Origin: Melitaea cinxia
Taxonomy: Eukaryota > Arthropoda > Insecta > Lepidoptera > Nymphalidae
Direction of reading: 5' to 3'
DNA: 64,000 nt
NCBI RefSeq assembly: GCF_905220565.1
Contig: NC_059402.1
Location: forward strand, 11,843,501-11,907,500
Made by a program: the position numbers and the translations under genes. Under the pieces are notes generated by a model. The model had not been told where the DNA came from and searched no databases. It was given only the letters and a program-made list of their open reading frames with translations. The first letter of the stretch is position 1. Every line of letters begins with the position of its first letter. This document shows, in pieces, positions 11,501 to 20,779 of the stretch.

Positions 11501-14110
11501 AATTAGTTTTTAAAAACACAAAAAAAGTCTTTGAATTTTGCGTTTGATATCCGTGCATTTATTATATGATCTATTTATAACACTATGTTATCAAATTTGT
11601 CTGGATAGCGTTACAAATTGCAATTGTTCTCAAAAGTAATTTCAACCATGTCTTAAATTACTTAAACTTCCATGATTATTAATTTTTAAGTTTTTTTTTA
11701 AATTGTTGTAAGTGAAAACTAAAGTCATTTATGAGTGAAAAATAAACATATTTATGCTTTACAACCTAACTCTAAGAATTATTATTAACGCCTACAAAGA
11801 TCACAAAGGCTTTATGGTAATTAATTAGTTTAGTGATAATCTAATTAAATAATTATACGTATTTTAAATTACTCGATAACAATCTTCACATAATCTTTTA
11901 TTGTATATAATATTTGTTATATTTGCATTTTATGACCGTTCATGTTAATGACCAAAAAACAAGACCTATTTCCCTCTGGCGTGGGGTAAGACAGGGGGAT
12001 GTAATATCACCGAAACTGTTTACCACTGCGCTAGAGGATGTTTTTAAGACCTTGGATTGGGGGGAACGAGGCATCAACGTCAACGGTGAATTCATCTCTC
12101 ACCTTCGTTTCGCCGACGATATTGTCATCTTTGCGGAGACGCTGGATGAGTTAGGCCAAATGCTGGCCGGCCTAAACGAGTCCTCCCGACGTATCGGTCT
12201 CTGCATGAACTTGGATAAGACGAAAGTTATGTTTAACAACCAAGTCATGCCGATACCGGTATCGGTCGATGGTACCCTTCTCGAAGTTGTTCAGAATTAT
12301 ATTTACCTAGGTCATACTATCCAACTAGGCCGCAACAACTTCGAGAAGGAGGCCGATAGGAGGATTCGGTTGGGCTGGGCGGCGTTTGGCAGGCTCCGTC
12401 GAGTCTTCACTTCGAAGATTCCGCAATGCTTGAAGACAAAAGTTTTCGAGCAATGCGTCCTGCCTGTGTTAACATACGGAGCCGAGACGTGGACACTGAC
12501 GAAGGGACTGGTCCACAAGTTTAAAGTCGCTCAACGTGCAATGGAACGGGCTATGCTTGGGGTCTCTCTCAAAGACAGGATTAGAAATGAGACTATCCGC
12601 GAGAGAACGAAAGTAACCGACATAGCCCACAGAATTAGCAAGTTGAAGTGGCAGTGGGCTGGTCATCTGTATCGAGGGACCGATGGCCGTTGGAGTAGAC
12701 GGGTCCTAGAGTGGAGACCGCGTCTTGGCAAACGCAGTGTGGGACGTCCTCTAGCCCGTTGGACCGACGATCTACGTAAGATTGCCGGTGTAGGCTGGAT
12801 GAGGATTGCGGAAGACCGGGATGTATGGCACGAGCTTAGGGAGGCCTATGTCCAGCTGTGGACTGCGATAGGCTGAAGTGTGTTGCATTTTATAATAAAT
12901 CATAAAAGAATAAAGAGCCGGTAAGAAGCGCCTTCTTCTAGAATAATTTTGTTTTATTTTACTTTACAGATTTATAATACTGATACTAATAGGCGTAATT
13001 CTCAATGCCTTGACGCCACATCTTCTCGAAATACCCTCGAAACAGTAAATCTTCTACCTTGTCATCACCAAGGAGGAAATCAAGTAGGTATTAAATGACT
13101 GTCTAAATAAGTACTTATTTTATTATTTCAATTACTTTTAAAACTTTATTAAGATTGTATTATCTAATTTGTATTGTCTTCATTCTACGTGGCATTGCCG
13201 CAATTAATCGTGCTATTTATTAGCACTATTGGAAGCCATTAATCTGAATGTTACGGATGAATTACTTATTAAAAAATTTACTACCTTGTAAATATATGTA
13301 TTCATTCTAAAAACAAATATTTATTTTGTAGTTCTGGTTGTATACTAAAGATGGCAAAATTCGGTTCGATCACCTATGCTTAGATTATCTTCTTGGTCTT
13401 GTAACTCTGTTCCGTTGTCGGGAAGGCGCTGCTACTCAAGTTTGGCTGTACGATAGTAAGGTCAGAACTGTTAAAGAAAAATTTATTAGATTAACAAACG
13501 AAATGATTTAAAATTTCCTGATTGCATGTTCATTAAGGATGAGGTAATGCTATAAAATATTAGAAGTTGCTTAAGTCTCGAACAATCTAATGAATATTGA
13601 AATCACGATCGTAATACCAAGCTTCAGTTAAAACTTTTATTTTTAATATATTTCAAGAAATAAATACATATGGAAATAAACAAGTAATTTAAGTACTTTT
13701 AGTTAAATTTTAGATTTCAGTGCAGCAGGTTTACTGGTGTAGTCCATGTTTCTCCTGCGTATATTTAATAAAGAAAAATGTATATATCCGTACACACTAA
13801 TAGAACAGCGTAGTGATTAAATTTGAACTCATTTTTCTTTTACATTAGAAGAAGATTGTCTAACCGTGGGGAATTTATAAGCTGTCTAAATTGTATTTAA
13901 AATAGTGCAATAATATTTTTATTATTCCAGACTAAATACATTCGCCATATTCATACCCAAGATTGTCTTAAAGTTGCCAGAACTAAACTTGGCCTTCAAG
14001 TTATACTCGAGACATGTATGGGTGATAACTCACAAAAATGGAGAATGGAAAACTTCAACGTTGAAAATTTGTCCCTTGAATTACAAAATGAAGTTCGTAA
14101 ACATATGTAA
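5575..14110 (+). CDS. Polypeptide N-acetylgalactosaminyltransferase, ten coding exons
   Basis: The enzyme starts mucin-type O-glycosylation in the Golgi by moving GalNAc from UDP-GalNAc to Ser/Thr. Exons: 5575-5749, 6336-6419, 7164-7314, 9142-9308, 9744-9908, 10654-11111, 11286-11468, 12970-13083, 13332-13460, 13931-14110. All introns are GT-AG, phases agree, and the product is 601 residues, a normal family length. Residues about 6-24 form a type II signal anchor, followed by a stem. The GT-A catalytic domain has FHNEAWS, the metal-binding DSH (240-242) with H376, and WGGENLE (348-354). A C-terminal ricin-type lectin domain carries CLD at 474-476 and 515-517 and QxW-like motifs at 499-501, 535-537 and 577-579. 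The start is the first ATG of the open frame and precedes the anchor. The sequence recalls insect pgant5/T1-like enzymes, but the exact paralogue is unproven. Mobile elements sit in introns 3, 4 and 7 without touching exons. Confidence 0.95.
7432..8319 (-). mobile_element. 5'-truncated R1-clade LINE in intron 3
   Basis: The minus strand encodes the last ~180 residues of an R1/TRAS-type LINE ORF2 (7793 to about 8319). It has the LTQVLTGHGCFGEYL block and a C-x2-C...H-x4-C zinc motif that typically follow the reverse transcriptase. A GC-rich 3' UTR and an A-run (T-run at 7432-7441 on plus) mark the 3' end. Near-identical direct repeats, aatccttgcagacct (about 7417-7431) and aatccttacagacct (about 8319-8333), look like an aged target duplication. 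The RT and endonuclease domains are missing, so it is dead. It is antisense to the host gene. Confidence 0.85.
8640..8877 (+). mobile_element. Non-autonomous Helitron 3' part in intron 3
   Basis: It ends in a short hairpin (CGCG...CGCG) followed by CTAG at 8874-8877 and a T, the standard Helitron 3' terminus. The body (tctgtctgtctg...ggctaatct...ggcagata.ctgatgta) is shared with 33650-33928 (+) and 56815-56945 (-). The 5' TC end was not located. Confidence 0.7.
9345..9685 (+). repeat. Repeat D copy in intron 4
   Basis: Member of a family with at least eight copies here. It starts with ttaaccgactt, has aggaggaggttctcaattcg near the start, and ends aattgaagtcggtt followed by a T-rich and cgtttgc tail. 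Start and end carry inverted AACCGACTT/AAGTCGGTT motifs, as in a MITE-like element. No coding capacity. Confidence 0.7.
11934..12882 (+). mobile_element. 5'-truncated RTE-type LINE in intron 7
   Basis: An open frame to the stop at 12874-12876 encodes about 315 residues of the C-terminal half of a reverse transcriptase. It includes RQGDVISPKLF (RT block 4), the active-site block FADDIVIF, and the long thumb/C-terminal region of RTE-like LINEs. It is bounded by a perfect 11-bp target duplication, ttgcattttat, at 11923-11933 and 12883-12893, so the 5' truncation happened at insertion. The endonuclease and N-terminal RT are absent, so it cannot move itself. The last codons (EAYVQLWTAIG, stop) are the sequence echoed in the tails of the SINEs listed here. 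Confidence 0.88.
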
Positions 14111-14281
14111 AATGAAAACTTAAACTTCAAGCAACGTCAAATTTAGTTACATTTTTTTATCTGTTTAAGTATTTTCTTTTTTTGTAAGTTTTAGATTCAA
14201 CCAAAGAACATTAGTTTACCAAATTAAGATTTTTTGTGAAAGAAAAAACTAGCATGCAAAATGATAAAAGGCACTAAACAC

Positions 14282-14287
14282 AATAAA
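14282..14287 (+). terminator. Candidate poly(A) signal of the GalNAc-transferase gene
   Basis: AATAAA lies 172 bases after the stop codon, and TG/T-rich sequence follows within about 20 bases. Other AT-rich sites are possible. Confidence 0.45.
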
Positions 14288-14573
14288 TAATTGTGTGTTT
14301 GTATAATTTTGTACTATTCACATTCTATTTATAGTACTAAAAATAAGCTCTAAGACATTTTTGTATATACACCTACACACAAACAAAATATTCATAAATT
14401 AGGTAATGATATTTCTACTAGTTTACTTGAATAGCGAGCAATTTACGGACTTTTTAATCAACTTCAACTAGAAGAAGAGATTTTCAAGTCAACTGTATGG
14501 TTTATTATGTTTTGCCTCATAAATTTTATATTATATTAGTTTCTGTGTTTTATTTGTACTTTATTCAGACTGT

Positions 14574-14890
14574 TTGGTTACGGCAGCAAAGAATATAGTT
14601 ACCCCCTCTCGTCCCGTGGGTGTCGCAAAAGGCGATTACGGGATAACACAGTTCCACTACCACCTTGGAACTTAAAAAGCCGACCGATGGCCGGATAACC
14701 ATCCAACTGCTGGCTATATACATACCAAAGACGGGCAGCAGCGTTTTCGGTGCAACAAAGCCAGCCCCAGGTCACCAACACGCCTGCCCAGCGTGGTGAC
14801 TATGAGCAAAACACATGAGTTCGCGCCTTTTTTGGTGCGAACTTGTGGAGGCCTATACGTTCAGCAGTGGACTGCGATGTGTATGTGAGT
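14574..14890 (+). mobile_element. SINE-A, near full-length copy
   Basis: Matches the full-length SINE-A copies from their 5' end (ggttacggcagcaaagaata) through ccgtgggtgtcg and gcccagcgtggtgacta to the RTE-like tail ggaggcctata-cagcagtggac. It is more diverged than the copies at 2824 and 52535. Confidence 0.75.
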
Positions 14891-15133
14891 CAGTGTCTGT
14901 ATTTTTTTTTATGTATCACATCATCATTTAAATAATCAAATCGCATGTTATAAAAGTTTGAATTTGCAACATTTATATTTTATAATCAAAGTTTTTGTTT
15001 TTATCTTTTTTTCTTCTTCTTTAAAACCTTCAGGATATTTAAAATGTTCAATATGGAATGATTATTCAATTAGTGAACTGCAGTTGGTCTTTAAAAACAA
15101 AAACAAAAAAAAAAATGCTAAAAATGACATGTT

Positions 15134-15465
15134 AATTACGTTTACTGCAGCCGATGGATCGAAAAAAAACCAAAATGACTTAAAAAATACTTTAATTAAT
15201 TAAAATAAAATTACAATTAAGAGAGGTGAAACCTATTCGATGCGAGAATTAGGAATGACAATTTTTTTTATAAAAATTAATAATGAAATTAAATTTAAAA
15301 TATGACGAAATCGCTGCGTCGGCGGCTCGTGGCTGGACGGACGTTGCGACATGGGCTGCATCGGTTTTCCGTTGTTTATTGAATATGGATATTAAATGCA
15401 TGCTCGGCATTTTCATGGATGAGCTTAGGGTACTGTATGATAGATAGTACGGTTCCGTACTTAAC
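15134..15465 (-). repeat. 3' LTR of the errantivirus
   Basis: It is 332 bp and identical by eye to 22408-22739. In element orientation it starts GTTAAG followed by a 14-bp palindrome (gtacggaaccgtac) and ends CGTAATT. An AATAAA lies inside on the minus strand. Confidence 0.95.
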
Positions 15466-15478
15466 ACCTCCACCCGCA
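15466..15478 (-). other. Polypurine tract candidate
   Basis: In element orientation the bases just before the 3' LTR read gcgggtggaggt. They are purine-rich and abut the LTR, as expected for the plus-strand primer of reverse transcription. Confidence 0.6.
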
Positions 15479-15487
15479 GAACAGCAA

Positions 15488-17170
15488 CTATTTTGTCAGC
15501 TTCAGAGAAAATGTTGCTGGAAGTTCATCTCGTCTCTTGATGCCTTTATCCACATCTTCATATACTGGTGTCTTAGGCGTTTGCTGCTTCTCTTCATTTT
15601 CTGATTTTAAGGGCCAACATCTATATTTTCGGCTTACTAATACAACGATAACTACTGATACACATAAAATTAAGATATAAAATGGTATCGTTGTATGGTA
15701 TAAAACAATTGATTGTGTCTTGTCAATCTGTATAGGGGTTTCTAGTAACAATTTATCTTGGATGCTGTGAAGATCATCTAGACTAATCATCTTGGAACCG
15801 GTATGGGTATAGGTAGTCGTTTGGTTAATTTGGTTGTATGGGATCCTTGATAGCTTCAGCGGCTGGCCTTTTATCTCATCATTTTCGTTGATAACGGTGA
15901 ATTCTTTAGTTCGCAACAGGCAGTTCATGGGAATAGTGGCCAAATAGCTTCCTTGTAGTATATTGAATTCTTTTCTCTCACAGGCTAACTGTACTTTCTC
16001 CGGCTTAGGTAATGAAATAACATAGTGTTGATCATCCAGTTTATCTATTGCTACAGCAGACAACATAACCTTCGTGAAGTGGCAGGTTTCCTTAAGATTT
16101 TGGTTGGTAATAAGCTCTTGAATGCAGTCTGGTTCTGTACGAATTTGATGACTTATTTTTTGGTCACAGAGATATAATATCCTGCTATACTTCGGGCATT
16201 CAGCCTCTATGTACACGAATGCTTTTTCGTTTGTTGCTATATAAGGAAAGGGAGGAATAAGGGCTAGTTGTTTTTCATTTGGAACGATGGATAGTTTGTA
16301 CAAGTTATACCTGTCTATGTATATTATAGGAAAGTAAACTATAACTATTGTTCTATCATGATAGTATGAACCTGGTTTGATTAAGTCATAATATTCCCGT
16401 AATTCTAAATCAGGAATTTGCTCCTTACTGTATATAGTTATTAACTTATCTAGCATCGTTTTTAATACTCCTATATCTATCATAGAATGATGAGTGCTGG
16501 AGGCACGAATAAAAGCCATTATATTTTCTAATCTAATTATTTCTAGCACTAAATCCTCTACATTATTACTTATAATTCCTAATAATTGGGCAAACTGAGC
16601 AGACTGGACTAAACTGTTGTCTCTACGAGTATTTACTTCTATAAGAAATTCTAATGTGTTATTAATTTTTTCTTGATTTATAGTTAACTGATCTAAAATA
16701 CCTTTATGTTGTAACATCCATTCTTTACTAAGACTAATATGACTATTGAATTCGGAAATAATTTTATTCTGGTTGTTTTGCAATATTTGAATAGCCTCAT
16801 TATACTTTTGAGCATCAAGATAGTCTAAATTACCAGTAACACTTTTTATTAATGATCCAAGACTATCTACAAGACCTCTTTTAACTCTAATGGGTTCTAA
16901 AGATTTAACTTGACTTAGTACCTTGTTTAGCTTGTCTGTAAGATAATTAATCTGGTACTCGTAAAGAATGTAAGTTTCATTGTTCAGTCTGGTCTTAAAA
17001 GTGTTAAGTTGTGTCTGTACAGAATTTATCTTATCTTCAATATCAGTCAATTTTACATACTGTATAAAGGAGTGGTAATGTGATATTAGTCTGGTCGGTC
17101 CTAATTTGTAGGGCAAAAGTCCAGGTCCATCGGCTAAGCTCTCAAGTCTTATGGTTTGAGGATGCGTCAC
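15488..17170 (-). CDS. env: Errantivirus Env (baculovirus-F-like fusion glycoprotein)
   Basis: Envelope glycoprotein of the element, expected on membranes and virions. The frame has a furin-type RVKR site about 98 residues in, followed by a glycine-led conserved hydrophobic stretch typical of the fusion peptide of insect errantivirus Env and baculovirus F proteins. There is a long heptad-like helical region after it, and a single membrane segment near the C-terminus with a short basic tail. The frame overlaps the end of pol (stop at 17142) and has no suitable ATG at its beginning. It stays open upstream to a good acceptor at 17196-17197. It is therefore probably expressed from a spliced mRNA whose leader supplies the start (see donor at 22218). 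No stop or frameshift is seen, and length is normal for the family. Confidence 0.9.
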   Translation of the reverse strand: MTHPQTIRLESLADGPGLLPYKLGPTRLISHYHSFIQYVKLTDIEDKINSVQTQLNTFKTRLNNETYILYEYQINYLTDKLNKVLSQVKSLEPIRVKRGLVDSLGSLIKSVTGNLDYLDAQKYNEAIQILQNNQNKIISEFNSHISLSKEWMLQHKGILDQLTINQEKINNTLEFLIEVNTRRDNSLVQSAQFAQLLGIISNNVEDLVLEIIRLENIMAFIRASSTHHSMIDIGVLKTMLDKLITIYSKEQIPDLELREYYDLIKPGSYYHDRTIVIVYFPIIYIDRYNLYKLSIVPNEKQLALIPPFPYIATNEKAFVYIEAECPKYSRILYLCDQKISHQIRTEPDCIQELITNQNLKETCHFTKVMLSAVAIDKLDDQHYVISLPKPEKVQLACERKEFNILQGSYLATIPMNCLLRTKEFTVINENDEIKGQPLKLSRIPYNQINQTTTYTHTGSKMISLDDLHSIQDKLLLETPIQIDKTQSIVLYHTTIPFYILILCVSVVIVVLVSRKYRCWPLKSENEEKQQTPKTPVYEDVDKGIKRRDELPATFSLKLTK

Positions 17171-20100
17171 GTGTATTGTCAGCAGTAGCAGAATCCTGCA
17201 ACAATCGGTTATTTTTAGGGGCGCGTTTTAGACGTGACTTAGCTACGGGGCCTCGCTTTTTTGACGTGTATATATGAATTGGTAAATCAGCTAAGACTGT
17301 GTCTTGTGTGTAGCGAGGTGCAGTTTTCTGACGAGAAGCAAAGGGATTTTTAATAAAAACTTGTTGTCCTGGAACATATTCTACTTCTGGTTCGCGAGAT
17401 TTATTTCTATTTTCAATTAAGGCTGTTCTATTGCTCAGTGAGGACTCATTAATTATGTCATAAACCTGTTTCATTAGTTGTTTATGATTCTGAGCGTATT
17501 GTTGCAAAAGATGTTCGGTAAAATCTATGTCAACGGGATCTCTAGGATCGAAATGTCCGTTCAATAAATCAAAAGGTCTACACTTTGTAAAACTGTGAAT
17601 AGTACTGTTGTATGCTATAATAGCGTATGGCATTAATCTAACTACTGGTTCATCTTTGTGTTGTAACTTAAGAATTCTTATGTGTTCTAATAGGGTCGAA
17701 TGAAATCGTTCAATGTTACCGTTATCATTAGGGCTATGAGGTAAAGTTTTATGATGGATTATCTTATGGAGACGAATAAACTCTGAAAAAAGCTGATTAG
17801 TAAATTCCGTACCGTTATCGGTTATTATAGTGAAAGGTATTCCGTGGTGAGTACTGAAAAGTAATAATGCTTGTAAGATGCTAACAGCGGTTCCATCTCG
17901 TAAATGATACGCTTGACCGTATTTAGTAAAGACATCAATGAAGGTGACATATTTTTCGTTTTGAACTGTAAAGAGGTCCATGTGGATAATTTCAAATGGC
18001 TTGGTAGCAGGGGGTACTATATTAAATTGAGGTTTAATGGGATTTCTGTCGTATTTACTTTGACCACAAATAGTACATTCATTAATGTATTTAGTGATCT
18101 GCTCTCTCATTTTCGGCCAATAATATTTCCTAGACAGAGCGAGGTAACATTCGTTAATACCACGGTGGTTCGTTTTACCGTTATGATAATTCTGAATGAT
18201 GTCTTGTTGTTGAAGATAATCTTTAACATTTTCGAGCTCAGTTTTACTTAATACGAGGTTAAGAGAGGAGCTTTTAAACTTTTCTTGTAAAATTGGTATT
18301 ATCGAATACATTTCTAAGGGAGGATCTATCAATATAGCTGTTTTAACTTTCGGGTTAACGTATTCATTAATAGAATTGATAACATCGTTTTCTAAACTAG
18401 ATTTCGACAACTGAATAGCTATCCGCGTATGGTTTTCAAATGGCTTAGTTATAATCGGTCGTCGTTTTACATCACTAACTACAGTAAAGTAAATTTGTCT
18501 GTGAAACTTGTTAAGGGGAACGTCAGTGATCGGGACTTCTAATATAGGTTGTTCATTACTAGTGTGTACGGTGTCAGTTGAAGAGTTTCTATGTTGAGAT
18601 GGGGGTGTTTCTGATGGGTTATTAATCATTGACTCAAGCTCTCTAATACTATCCATTACCGATTTAATTTCGTCAGTTTCACTGATGTGAATTTGAACAC
18701 GAGATAGAGCGTCTGCGTTGGTATTAAATTTACCTTTCTTATATATGACCGTAAAGTCGTATTCGCTCAGTCGAAGTCGCCATCTTGTTAGTCGTGAGTT
18801 AGGTTCTTTTAGATTCATCATCCACTGTAATGGTCTGTGATCAGTAACTATTTTAAATGTTCGGCCAAATAAATAAGGTCTAAAGTATTTCGTTGCCCAT
18901 ACTATTGCTAATAATTCTTTCTCTATTGTACTATAGTTGAGTTCGCTATCATTTAATGTACGAGACGCGTAACAAACAGGCTTGTCAGAACCTATGGGTC
19001 CCTGAGATAATACAGCTCCGATGGCTACATTTGAAGCGTCTGTGGTGAGATTGAACTCTTTGTTAAAGTCTGGATACTGAAGGATGGGGTCGTTAATTAA
19101 AAGAGTCTTACACTTATTAAAAGCTTCTATAAATTCTTGACTGTGGACTACCTTACTACCTTTTTTTAAACATAACGTGAGGGGCTTAGTAATACAGGCA
19201 AAGTCAGGGATGAATTTTCTGTAATAACCAAGAAGACCTAAGAATTGTTTTATTTCCTTGGGTGTACTAGGTATAGGGTATTTTTCAATAGCTAAGATTT
19301 TGTCAGGATTAGGTTTAACACCTTCTCCGCTAATAATATGACCAAGATAGGCGGTCTCAAGTTTTAAAAACTCGGACTTGTCCATCTGTATTTTAAAGTT
19401 GGATTCTTTAAGACGTTGAAAAACTTTTTCTAGGTTTTCCATATGTTCCTGAAGGGATGTACTGTAAACTATTATATCGTCCAAATAAACTAGACATATG
19501 TTATTTTGAAGACCTTTAAGGACATTGTCCATGACTCTTTGAAATGTAGATGGTGAATTTTTTAAACCCATTGGCATTCGAAGAAACTCGAAATGGCCAT
19601 GTTCCACATTAAATGCGGTTTTAGAAATATCCTGAGGGTCCATTTCGACCTGATAGAATCCACTAGCAAGATCAAGGGTTGTAAAATATTGACACTTGCC
19701 TAACTTGTCAAGGACATCGCTAATATTCGGTATAGGATACTTGTCGTCTATTGTTTTTTCATTAAGTTTTCGAAAATCGACTACAAGACGCCATTTCTGT
19801 TTACCGGATGCATCTATTTTTTTAGGGACTACCCATATGGGTGAACTCCATGCAGAGTCTGATGGTCTAATTATACCTTGTTGTAACATTTTTGAGATTT
19901 GGTCTCTAACCTCTTGTCGGTGAATAAAAGGATATCGATAGCTTTTAGTATATACAGGAACTTCGTCCTTCGTTCGTATGCGATGTTTAATTTTGTTAGT
20001 AAAAGTTAATGGCTCCCCATCTATATAAAACACATCTGCATAACGAGCACAAAGTGTTAACAAGTTAGCCTTTTCTTCTTCATTAAGATGATCGGTACGT

Positions 20101-20753
20101 AATCGCGACAATACTTCATTTACTCGGTTTGATTTTCCTAATGGTTTGCTATTAAAATTGAATATCTCAGCGTAAGCGGGTTGATCTAATGAAAATATGA
20201 TGTCGTTAGGTGAAGGATTTTCTATTTCTACAAATCCGCGACTACCGGTAACAGTTGTAAGACATTCGTGAATAATGCAATTACATAGAACTTGTTCGTT
20301 AATAAAAACTTCGCCATCCGGGGCGTTAATGGGTATTTTTACTAATTTTGAACTTCTACCTGGGATAATATCTTCGTATAAATTAACGTTACGGGAATTG
20401 TAAACCTTAATAAAGTTTGTTGCATTTCGTGTAATTAATTTGAAATCTTTTAAATCTATTTTAGCTTGCCACTCAGATAATAAATCTAACCCTATTAAAC
20501 CATCGAAATAATCATGAAAACGATAAACGAATAACTTTATATTATTATCTTCATTGAATTCGTTAAAACAGGGCAGTGTTACGGAATAATCATTTCTACT
20601 AATACCATGTACGTTTGTAACTTCGAAGGGGTCATAATTTAAAGGATAATTAGGATAAAAATTTTGTACGGCCTCGGGGCTAATAAACGATTGGTTAGCA
20701 CCTGTATCTATCAAGAACTTTAAAGGTGGCTGTGAGATTTCAATATAGGGCAA
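17142..20753 (-). CDS. pol: Errantivirus Pol polyprotein (PR-RT-RNaseH-IN)
   Basis: Cleaved in the particle into protease, reverse transcriptase/RNase H and integrase. Counting from 20753: aspartic protease IDTGANQSF (DTG at 16-18); RT with YLDD at 423-426; RNase H with TTDAS at 571-575; integrase zinc finger H857, H863, C893, C896; and catalytic D926, D979, E1015 (a D,D-35-E spacing). The codon at 20753 is TTG, and the open frame continues upstream into the end of gag in the -1 frame. Translation is therefore probably by -1 frameshifting near the A6 run (complement of 20798-20803), not by a new start. No inactivating change is visible. Confidence 0.94.
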   Translation of the reverse strand: MPYIEISQPPLKFLIDTGANQSFISPEAVQNFYPNYPLNYDPFEVTNVHGISRNDYSVTLPCFNEFNEDNNIKLFVYRFHDYFDGLIGLDLLSEWQAKIDLKDFKLITRNATNFIKVYNSRNVNLYEDIIPGRSSKLVKIPINAPDGEVFINEQVLCNCIIHECLTTVTGSRGFVEIENPSPNDIIFSLDQPAYAEIFNFNSKPLGKSNRVNEVLSRLRTDHLNEEEKANLLTLCARYADVFYIDGEPLTFTNKIKHRIRTKDEVPVYTKSYRYPFIHRQEVRDQISKMLQQGIIRPSDSAWSSPIWVVPKKIDASGKQKWRLVVDFRKLNEKTIDDKYPIPNISDVLDKLGKCQYFTTLDLASGFYQVEMDPQDISKTAFNVEHGHFEFLRMPMGLKNSPSTFQRVMDNVLKGLQNNICLVYLDDIIVYSTSLQEHMENLEKVFQRLKESNFKIQMDKSEFLKLETAYLGHIISGEGVKPNPDKILAIEKYPIPSTPKEIKQFLGLLGYYRKFIPDFACITKPLTLCLKKGSKVVHSQEFIEAFNKCKTLLINDPILQYPDFNKEFNLTTDASNVAIGAVLSQGPIGSDKPVCYASRTLNDSELNYSTIEKELLAIVWATKYFRPYLFGRTFKIVTDHRPLQWMMNLKEPNSRLTRWRLRLSEYDFTVIYKKGKFNTNADALSRVQIHISETDEIKSVMDSIRELESMINNPSETPPSQHRNSSTDTVHTSNEQPILEVPITDVPLNKFHRQIYFTVVSDVKRRPIITKPFENHTRIAIQLSKSSLENDVINSINEYVNPKVKTAILIDPPLEMYSIIPILQEKFKSSSLNLVLSKTELENVKDYLQQQDIIQNYHNGKTNHRGINECYLALSRKYYWPKMREQITKYINECTICGQSKYDRNPIKPQFNIVPPATKPFEIIHMDLFTVQNEKYVTFIDVFTKYGQAYHLRDGTAVSILQALLLFSTHHGIPFTIITDNGTEFTNQLFSEFIRLHKIIHHKTLPHSPNDNGNIERFHSTLLEHIRILKLQHKDEPVVRLMPYAIIAYNSTIHSFTKCRPFDLLNGHFDPRDPVDIDFTEHLLQQYAQNHKQLMKQVYDIINESSLSNRTALIENRNKSREPEVEYVPGQQVFIKNPFASRQKTAPRYTQDTVLADLPIHIYTSKKRGPVAKSRLKRAPKNNRLLQDSATADNTRDASSNHKT
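17195..17197 (-). promoter_or_regulatory. Candidate splice acceptor for env mRNA
   Basis: In element orientation the bases gattgttgcag end in AG at 17197-17196, and the env frame is open from 17195 onward. Joined to the donor at 22218, the frame stays open and begins with a short leucine-rich hydrophobic run suited to a signal peptide. Confidence 0.6.
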
Positions 20754-20779
20754 CTGTCGTTGAGTCTGTAAATTAACGT

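Noticed and set aside
12312..12666. Minus-strand open frames inside the RTE fragment
   Set aside because: Antisense by-products of the RT frame on the plus strand.
15249..15473. A 74-codon open frame in the 3' LTR, repeated at 22523-22741
   Set aside because: It lies in identical LTR sequence and has no known errantivirus counterpart; more likely chance.
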